Shown piece after piece: positions 58,242-64,000 of a stretch of 64,000 nucleotides of DNA. Positions within the stretch are counted from its first letter, which is position 1, and every line of letters starts with the position of its first letter. The notes under the pieces are model-generated. The model searched no databases, was not told the DNA's origin, and was given only the letters and a program-made list of their open reading frames with translations. The position numbers and the translations under genes are program-made. Source of the DNA: Anaerococcus vaginalis ATCC 51170 (lineage in GTDB: Bacteria; Bacillota; Clostridia; Tissierellales; Peptoniphilaceae); the NCBI RefSeq assembly GCF_000163295.1, contig NZ_GG700527.1, positions 1,462,500 through 1,526,499 of the forward strand. Direction: 5' to 3'.

Positions 58242-59241
58242 ATTTAAAAAGCTCCTGATATTTATTATTGTCTAAATCCTTCTTATAATCTTGCATCATC
58301 AATTTAAAATCAGAATATTTAGGAACATATCCAAAATCATTCTTAGCCTTTTCCATTGAAAACATATAAGATTTAGTATTATTATTTATTTCTGGTTTAT
58401 AAGTTATTTTAGATTTTCTTTCTGGACTTGGAGCCCAGATTTCTGCTATTATTTCTGCTTGTTCTTGTAGAGTAACCCCACGACCTGATGTCATATTATA
58501 AAGTCCTCTAGTTTTATCACTTTTTACAGCAAGATAAAATGCATGTGCAACATCTTTTACATAAGCTATATCTCTACTTAAATTTTTGTCTCCAAAAATA
58601 CAAATATCTTTTCCTTTTTTTGCGTTATCAATAAAAATTTTAAGTCCAGATTTTTTTAATTTCCCATTTATATAAAGAGAATCATGAGGTCCAACACCAT
58701 ACACTGGCGGAAATCTAAACCAGGCATTTTTCATTCCATGTTGTTCATTATAGTATTTCATTGTATCATTTGCTGCATTCTTAGAAAAAATATATACTGC
58801 ATGATCTCCTTCATATATGAAATCACGTGGTTCTTCTTCTGTTATTGCTTTTTTTCCCCAAGCACCCCTTACATCAGCGTAAGAACAAGTTGATATAACT
58901 CTATTTATATTATTTTTTCTACAATATTCAAGAACGTTTATAGTTCCTATAGTATTTACTTCAAAATAATCTGCTGCATTTTCTTCATTCTCTAAATCTA
59001 CATTAGAGTTTGCTGGCAACAATCCACTTAGAAGAATCACTCCATCAACATTTTCTTTAGGAAGTAAATCAAAATCTTTTTTATTTACCAAATCTAGGTT
59101 TATATAATCTACACCTAGTTTATCATAATGCTCTTTAAATTTATTATTTCTTCCTGTTACAATTATTTCACAACCTTGTTTTAAAAATTCTTCGACTGTA
59201 TAAACACCTATAAAACTTGATGCTCCTATTATAATATACAT
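58231..59241 (-). CDS. Extended SDR sugar epimerase/reductase
   Basis: The 336-residue SDR has the short NAD loop GASSFIGVYTVEEFL at the very start and ISTCSYADVRG. The Tyr-Lys pair lies in AVYIFSKNAAND and RFPPVYGVGPHD follows. GRGVTLQEQAEIIAEIWAP is in the C-terminal substrate domain. It belongs to the GalE-like SDRs but not to the glucuronate epimerases. Reduction of a 4-keto sugar or a second epimerisation are both possible. It is coupled to the initiating transferase gene by overlap. Confidence 0.8.
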   Translation of the reverse strand: MYIIIGASSFIGVYTVEEFLKQGCEIIVTGRNNKFKEHYDKLGVDYINLDLVNKKDFDLLPKENVDGVILLSGLLPANSNVDLENEENAADYFEVNTIGTINVLEYCRKNNINRVISTCSYADVRGAWGKKAITEEEPRDFIYEGDHAVYIFSKNAANDTMKYYNEQHGMKNAWFRFPPVYGVGPHDSLYINGKLKKSGLKIFIDNAKKGKDICIFGDKNLSRDIAYVKDVAHAFYLAVKSDKTRGLYNMTSGRGVTLQEQAEIIAEIWAPSPERKSKITYKPEINNNTKSYMFSMEKAKNDFGYVPKYSDFKLMMQDYKKDLDNNKYQELFKYVK

Positions 59242-59272
59242 TATTAAACCTCTCTTTTAAATCATTTATAAT

Positions 59273-60490
59273 TTATAAACTACTATTTTCAATAACATAT
59301 CTATAATTTTCAATTATATAATCAACTTCCTCATCAGTAAGTTTTGTGTGAAGAGGTAGTGTTATTTCATTTTTGTAATGATTGTAGGCGTTTGGATAAT
59401 CTTTTATATCAAATCCTAAATTTTTGTATGCTGTTAATAGTGGAAGTGGCTTGTAGTGAACATTGCACGCTATTCCTTTTTCTGCCATTTCTTCTATTAT
59501 TTTATTTCTTTGTTCTGTATCTATTCCTGGAACTTGTGTTATATAAAGATGTCCTGATGATTTGTGATTTTGGTCAAAGTGGTTTAGGCTTTTTATTCCT
59601 AACGGTCTAAAGGCTTTGTCGTATTTTTCTATTATTTCTTTTCTTCTTTTTAAAAGTAATGGATATCTTTTTACTTGGGCAAGTCCTATTCCTGCTAATA
59701 CGTCTGTCATATTGCATTTGTACCAAGGTCCTACTATATCATATTCCCATGATCCAAGCTTTGTTTTGCTTAGGGCATCTTTTGATTGACCATGAAGGGA
59801 TAATAATTGATATTTTTTGTAGAGTTTTTCGTTGTCTATTCCTTCTTTGTCTTTCCATGTTGCATATCCACCTTCTGCTGTTGTGAAATTTTTTACTGCA
59901 TGGAAGGAAAAATTTGAAAAATCTGCTACTGATCCTACTTTTTTTTCTTTATACTCTGCTCCCAAAGCATGAGCTGCATCTGACATTACTATTATTCTGT
60001 TGTAGGCTTTTTGAATTTCGTTGTTTGCCTTAAATAAATTTTTCTTTTCTTCTACAATTTCAAATATTTTATCGTAATCGCAAGGCACGCCTGCCAAATC
60101 TATAGGAATTATTACTTTTGTTTTTTCGTTTATGGCATCTTTTAATTTTTCGTAGTCCATTTCTAAATTTTCTTTTTGGGTATCTACTAAAACTAATTTT
60201 GCTCCAACGTGGTCTACTACTGAGGCTGTTGCTGTATATGTGTAGGCGCTTGTTATCACTTCATCGCCTTCTCCTACTCCCAAAGCTCTAAGAGTCATTT
60301 CTGCCGCTGCTGTTTGAGAATTTAAACAAACTCCTATATTTGTTCCTGTAAATTCTAGCAAATCTTTTTCTAATTTTTTTGTTTTTGGTCCTGTTGTTAT
60401 CCAACCAGATTTTAAAGCATCTATTACTTCATTAATTTCTTCTTCGCTAATGTCTGGTGGTGAGAATGGTATGTTCATTTTTTTTGTCAT
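59273..60490 (-). CDS. DegT/DnrJ/EryC1 sugar aminotransferase (PglE-like)
   Basis: The 405-residue PLP enzyme has IPFSPPDISEEEINEV at the start, GWITTGPKTKKLE, SAYTYTATASVVDHVGA, SDAAHALGAEYK, and the PLP lysine in SFHAVKNFTTAEGG. It aminates the 4-keto sugar made by the PglF-type dehydratase, giving a 4-amino-4,6-dideoxy-HexNAc. Its start overlaps the stop of that dehydratase gene. A second ATG five codons later is an alternative start. Confidence 0.9.
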   Translation of the reverse strand: MTKKMNIPFSPPDISEEEINEVIDALKSGWITTGPKTKKLEKDLLEFTGTNIGVCLNSQTAAAEMTLRALGVGEGDEVITSAYTYTATASVVDHVGAKLVLVDTQKENLEMDYEKLKDAINEKTKVIIPIDLAGVPCDYDKIFEIVEEKKNLFKANNEIQKAYNRIIVMSDAAHALGAEYKEKKVGSVADFSNFSFHAVKNFTTAEGGYATWKDKEGIDNEKLYKKYQLLSLHGQSKDALSKTKLGSWEYDIVGPWYKCNMTDVLAGIGLAQVKRYPLLLKRRKEIIEKYDKAFRPLGIKSLNHFDQNHKSSGHLYITQVPGIDTEQRNKIIEEMAEKGIACNVHYKPLPLLTAYKNLGFDIKDYPNAYNHYKNEITLPLHTKLTDEEVDYIIENYRYVIENSSL

Positions 60491-62451
60491 TATTTATTAC
60501 CCTTTCCTATAAACGTACTTATTAAAGTATTTATCGTAACAACTATGTCTAATTCGTCTATGTTTTCTTGGTTTATTACTTTGTCTAGTTTTTGGAAAAA
60601 TTCTTCTCTTGAAAATTCTAATGGTCTCCCTACGGATATTCCTTCTACTTTTGTATCTGATAGGAGCTCTTCGTCCATTAGTCTTTCTTCGTATAGTTTT
60701 TCTCCTGGTCTTAGTCCTGTGTATACTATTGGCATATCTATGTCTGGCTTGTAGCCTGATAGTTTTATTAATTGTCTTGCCAAGTAATCTATTTTTACTG
60801 GCTCTCCCATATCTAGTACAAATATTTCTCCGCCTTGTGCCATTGAGCCTGCTTGTAATACTAATTTTACTGCTTCTTTTATGGTCATAAAGTAACGGAT
60901 TATTTCTGGGTGGGTTACTGTTACTGGTCCACCTGATGCTATTTGTTCTTTGAAAAGTGGAATTACTGATCCATTTGAGCCTAGTACGTTTCCAAATCTT
61001 ACTGCTACGAATTCGGTTTTTGGATTTTTTTCTTGTAAGTAATCTTTTGGATTTATTGTTATTATCCTATCTCCATCGTTGATTGTTACTTTTGCTAGTT
61101 TTTCGTATTCTTTGTTTTGTCTTATATCATTTATTCCTTGGATTATTTTCTCGCATACTCTTTTTGTTGCTCCCATTACTGATGTTGGGTTTACTGCTTT
61201 GTCGGTTGATATTAGTACAAATCTTTTTGCATCGTAGATTAATGAAAGTAGGGCTACTATGTAGGTTCCTCTTACGTTATTTTTTATTGCTTCTACTGGA
61301 CTTGTTTCCATTAATGGAACATGTTTGTGAGCTGCTGCGTGAAAAATTATTTCTGGTTTGTAGGTTTCGAATACTTTTTTTACTCTTGCATAGTCTCTTA
61401 CTGAACCAATTAAGGTGATGAATTTTAAATCTTTATTATTTCTTTTTAGCTCTTGTTCAATTTCGTAGGCATTGTTTTCATAAATATCAAATATTATCAA
61501 AAATTTTGGTCCGTATTGAGCGATTTGTCTACAAAGCTCTGATCCAATTGAACCTCCACCGCCTGTTACCAAGACTACTTTGTCGTTTAGGTAATCAAAA
61601 GTTTCGTTTGAAAATATTTTTACTGGATCTCTTCCTAATAAATCTTCTATTTGGACATCTTTCATTCCAGACATGGAAATACTTCCTGAAACTAATTGGT
61701 AAATTCCTGGTAGGACTTTCACCTCACAATTTGTTTCATTGCATATTTGTAGGATTTCTCTTTTTTGATTTTCTTGGGCTGATGGTAGGGCTACTAGTAT
61801 TAGATCTATATCTTCTTTGTTTACAAGCTCTTTTATTGAATCTCTACCACCATAAATTATTGTTCCGTCTATATATTGACCTTTTTTTTCTGGATTATCG
61901 TCAATAAAAGCAACTACTTTTATGCTTGTATTCTCTTGTCTGTTTGATTTGTTTATATCTTCTTTTATTGTCTGCCCAGCTGATCCTGCTCCAATTATTA
62001 TTGCTTTTTTGAATTCTGGATTTTTGTCTAATAGATTATATTTTCCTTGTATAAACATTTTGTTGGCAAATCTTATTCCTACTGTAAAAGTATATTGAAT
62101 CAAAAATCCATATACGAAATATGACAATGGCATCCTTTGAAACAGAATTGAAATACCAAAAATATGAACTAATAATGATAAAGCTACTGCTTGAGTTATT
62201 TTTATTAATTCAGTATATGATGCATATTCCAAAATTATTCTATATAGCTTGAAAGCTGAATATATAGCAATTGTTATAACTGTATTTATAAGAGCATAGT
62301 TTTCAAAAGCTTTTAAATATATCCTTGGTATTTGAATTAAACTTCCATCAAACCTTAAAAATAAAGCTAAAAAATATGCTAAGTTAATGATTATAATATC
62401 AAAAACTAAGAGTATATATGTTTTTTTATTTATTATTTTTTTAGTATCCAT
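60490..62451 (-). CDS. PglF/CapD-type UDP-HexNAc 4,6-dehydratase
   Basis: The protein of about 653 residues has four N-terminal membrane helices (about 8-125), then a CoA-binding-like Rossmann domain (KAIIIGAGSAGQTIKEDINKS), then the SDR catalytic domain: VLVTGGGGSIGSELCRQIAQY, HAAAHKHVPLMETSP, and STDKAVNPTSVMGATKR. The last motif carries Met in place of the usual SDR tyrosine, as in PglF. RFGNVLGSNGSVIPLF and VYTGLRPGEKLYEE follow. I place the start at 62451 (MDTKKII) because AAAGGA precedes it; ATGs at 62517 and 62529 are possible but lie at the edge of a hairpin. Confidence 0.9.
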   Translation of the reverse strand: MDTKKIINKKTYILLVFDIIIINLAYFLALFLRFDGSLIQIPRIYLKAFENYALINTVITIAIYSAFKLYRIILEYASYTELIKITQAVALSLLVHIFGISILFQRMPLSYFVYGFLIQYTFTVGIRFANKMFIQGKYNLLDKNPEFKKAIIIGAGSAGQTIKEDINKSNRQENTSIKVVAFIDDNPEKKGQYIDGTIIYGGRDSIKELVNKEDIDLILVALPSAQENQKREILQICNETNCEVKVLPGIYQLVSGSISMSGMKDVQIEDLLGRDPVKIFSNETFDYLNDKVVLVTGGGGSIGSELCRQIAQYGPKFLIIFDIYENNAYEIEQELKRNNKDLKFITLIGSVRDYARVKKVFETYKPEIIFHAAAHKHVPLMETSPVEAIKNNVRGTYIVALLSLIYDAKRFVLISTDKAVNPTSVMGATKRVCEKIIQGINDIRQNKEYEKLAKVTINDGDRIITINPKDYLQEKNPKTEFVAVRFGNVLGSNGSVIPLFKEQIASGGPVTVTHPEIIRYFMTIKEAVKLVLQAGSMAQGGEIFVLDMGEPVKIDYLARQLIKLSGYKPDIDMPIVYTGLRPGEKLYEERLMDEELLSDTKVEGISVGRPLEFSREEFFQKLDKVINQENIDELDIVVTINTLISTFIGKGNK

Positions 62452-62517
62452 TTTCATTCCTTTTATAGCTCTTCTTTTTTTACTTTTTAAATTTTCTTTA
62501 TTTATATAAATACTCAT

Positions 62518-62584
62518 AGGGTAAGACATCTCCGCTTACAATTTTTACTAAGAAAAAGATCTCAAGCACTGTATACCTTACCCT
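62518..62584 (-). promoter_or_regulatory. Long-range hairpin between the LCP gene and the dehydratase gene
   Basis: AGGGTAAG and CTTACCCT form a perfect 8-bp closing stem around 51 bases that include GTGCTTGAGATC and GTAAGCGGAG. No T run follows, so it is not an intrinsic terminator. A Shine-Dalgarno-like GGAG lies inside the hairpin just before an ATG, so the fold could hide an alternative dehydratase start, or it could be a recognition element for processive antitermination in the long capsule operon. I do not recognise the RNA family. Confidence 0.4.
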
Positions 62585-62598
62585 TTTAATTAAAATAT

Positions 62599-64000
62599 TT
62601 ATTTATCTGTTTTATTATTTTTCAAAATCCCATCATGAACTTGGTCAATAGATTCTTCATCCGCTCTCATCATGTATAAATTACTTCCTGGCATTAGGTA
62701 TGATGGTAGACCTGGTTCGCTTGTTCCTGTTACTGCTTGACTTTTTATTTTCCAGTCCTTTGCGTCATCTATTTGACCATTTACTAATTCTATCATTTTA
62801 TCATAAGGCATATTTGTATTTACTGAATCAAGTGCAACTTCTGCTATCGAATTGAAATTCAAAAGTGTTTCAGTTGATAATAATTTTTTTATTATACCTG
62901 TCATTACTCTCACTTGATTTTTTCCTCTATCAAAATCGCCTTCTGCAAGGTGGTATCTTTCTCTTGAATATGCCAAAGCCATATCTCCATCCATGTGAAT
63001 TGTACCTTGTGGGAAATATTTGCCACCATTGGTTTCAAAAGCAACAGGATTTTCGACATCTACTCCACCCAATAAATCTATAAGTTGTATAAGAGTTGTG
63101 AAATTTACTTTTGCATAATAGTCTATATTTATATCAAGGAAATTTTCCAAAGTTTTTATAGATGTGTCTACTCCAAATAAGCCTGCGTGAGTTAATTTGT
63201 CATTTGCATAATCTCCCATTCCAGCTATATTTACATAAGTATCTCTTGGAATTGTTGTTATTAAAATTTTTCCTTTTTTAGGATTTACACTTACTATCAA
63301 ATTCACGTCAGATCTTGATACAGTTGCAAGATCTCCATAAGTGTCTATTCCTGAAATATATACATTAAAACTTTGATCTTTTTCAACTTCATTGTTTTGA
63401 TTTAGCTTTTGATCTCCCTTAACAGAATAAGATTTTAAAACTCTAGTTTTTTGGCTAAATCCTTCAATATTATCATCTAACATTTCTCTAAAGCCTTCAT
63501 TTAATAAAACAGCTTGAACATTTCCATTAATTAAGCTGTTACCTAAAGTTAAATAATCTCCCAAATCCTCAACATTTAAATCATCGCCATTTTCTTTTTT
63601 GAATTTTTTTAAAGCTTGTTTAACATTTTCTTTGTCCACTTGCTTAGCTATGGCAACCTGATTTTCATTCAAATCATCCAATGTTTCAATTGGAGATTCT
63701 TTCAAAACAACAAAAGACATTTTTGTTTTGATTACTTCTTTTTTGTCATTTATTTTTTGAACAGTTTGTATCGAAGTACTTGCGTAAGAAATAAATAAGC
63801 CTTCCACTGCACTTACAAACAAAAGTACAATTATAAAAAAGGCTTTAATCGGCTTGCCAGCCTTTTTTCTTTTGAAAATCAATAAAGAAAATCCAAAAAT
63901 AAGTAAAAATATAAGTCCCAAAACTATAAACCTATATTTCACTGGCAAAATGCTATATTTATTTAAAAAATAAAAAAATATTATGTACACAATAGTTGAT
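62599..64000 (-). CDS. LytR-CpsA-Psr (LCP) glycopolymer ligase, N-terminus cut by the window edge
   Basis: The frame is open to the window edge; a GTG at 63990 is in frame but probably internal. At least two, likely three, membrane helices precede an accessory extracellular domain (about 95-205), then the LCP catalytic domain: SRSDVNLIVSVNPKKGKILITTIPRDTYV (conserved Asp and Arg), KLTHAG, LGGVDVENPVAF, and YSRERY..GDFDRGKNQ. This three-helix plus accessory-domain form is CpsA type. LCP enzymes attach capsule or teichoic-acid chains from undecaprenyl carriers to peptidoglycan. It lies at the head of the leftward capsule run. Confidence 0.92.
   Translation of the reverse strand, partial: STIVYIIFFYFLNKYSILPVKYRFIVLGLIFLLIFGFSLLIFKRKKAGKPIKAFFIIVLLFVSAVEGLFISYASTSIQTVQKINDKKEVIKTKMSFVVLKESPIETLDDLNENQVAIAKQVDKENVKQALKKFKKENGDDLNVEDLGDYLTLGNSLINGNVQAVLLNEGFREMLDDNIEGFSQKTRVLKSYSVKGDQKLNQNNEVEKDQSFNVYISGIDTYGDLATVSRSDVNLIVSVNPKKGKILITTIPRDTYVNIAGMGDYANDKLTHAGLFGVDTSIKTLENFLDINIDYYAKVNFTTLIQLIDLLGGVDVENPVAFETNGGKYFPQGTIHMDGDMALAYSRERYHLAEGDFDRGKNQVRVMTGIIKKLLSTETLLNFNSIAEVALDSVNTNMPYDKMIELVNGQIDDAKDWKIKSQAVTGTSEPGLPSYLMPGSNLYMMRADEESIDQVHDGILKNNKTDK

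Noticed and set aside
60609-61907. Leucine-rich plus-strand frames opposite the PglF-type gene
   Set aside because: They are complements of the A-rich coding strand of the dehydratase and have no translation signals or family resemblance.
62518-62584. Intrinsic terminator after the LCP gene
   Set aside because: The stem is closed by 8 bp around a 51-base interior and is not followed by a T run.
1-64000. CRISPR arrays, rRNA or tRNA genes, insertion sequences
   Set aside because: No regularly spaced repeats, no transposase motifs, and no recognisable rRNA or tRNA sequence were found on reading the intergenic regions.

Overview
The window is a low-GC, AT-rich bacterial chromosome segment with strong AGGAGG-type ribosome-binding sites, sigmaA-like promoters, T-box leaders on aminoacyl-tRNA synthetase genes, and anaerobic fermentative enzymes (secondary alcohol dehydrogenase, Fe-alcohol dehydrogenase, FixCX, a LutB-LutA fusion). 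This suggests an anaerobic Firmicute. A Gram-positive anaerobic coccus of the Peptoniphilaceae (Anaerococcus-like) would fit, but that is inference from gene content and was not tested against a database. No rRNA, tRNA, insertion sequence or CRISPR array was seen.

Layout. (1) 1-8 kb: an EamA carrier, a Nudix hydrolase, ileS behind an isoleucine T-box, a half-size EamA carrier, an AMMECR1 protein, and a divergent FAD oxidoreductase. (2) 7.7-13.4 kb: a Bce-type peptide-sensing and detoxification module (response regulator, kinase, ABC ATPase, FtsX-type permease) ending in an erythromycin-esterase-like protein. (3) 13.5-20.8 kb: a CobW metallochaperone coupled to a zinc secondary alcohol dehydrogenase, then an ilvA-murE-HI0933-SAF operon. 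(4) 21-23.5 kb: a PTS EIICB permease and an RpiR regulator with two operator-like palindromes upstream. (5) 23.7-30.8 kb: glutaredoxin, metG-tatD-rnmV-rsmA, a molbindin, tyrS behind a compact T-box, and a small XRE regulator with a partner of unknown function. (6) 31-32.4 kb: an Fe-alcohol dehydrogenase with a Rex-like operator.

(7) 32.8-43.5 kb is the most unusual part: eleven tightly packed leftward genes between one promoter and one terminator. In order of transcription they are lrgA-lrgB, two ArsA/Get3-type ATPases, lutC, a lutB-lutA fusion, a polyprenyl diphosphate synthase, a MenA-type prenyltransferase, a UbiE/MenG methyltransferase, fixC and fixX. They read as a membrane carrier, a lactate- or 2-hydroxyacid-oxidising iron-sulfur complex, the tail-attaching and methylating steps of quinone synthesis without any head-group genes, and a quinone-linked flavoprotein. 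My proposal is a self-contained hydroxyacid-to-quinone electron-transfer module, possibly using a scavenged quinone head group, with an ATPase pair of unknown role.

(8) 44-64 kb is a surface-polysaccharide (capsule) locus. It has a lipoprotein, a CpsC-like protein and a CpsD-like protein whose ATP site is destroyed, facing a rightward pair: a UDP-sugar 6-dehydrogenase fused to an N-terminal XRE DNA-binding domain, and a UDP-glucuronate 4-epimerase. Converging on these from the right is a long leftward run: LCP ligase, PglF-type dehydratase, DegT aminotransferase, SDR, PglC-type initiating transferase, ATP-grasp ligase, three GT4 glycosyltransferases, an EpsG-type polymerase, a TupA-like ATP-grasp protein, a Wzx flippase and an acetyltransferase. 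The enzymes predict a polymer started on a 4-amino-4,6-dideoxy-HexNAc and containing uronic acid, possibly amidated.
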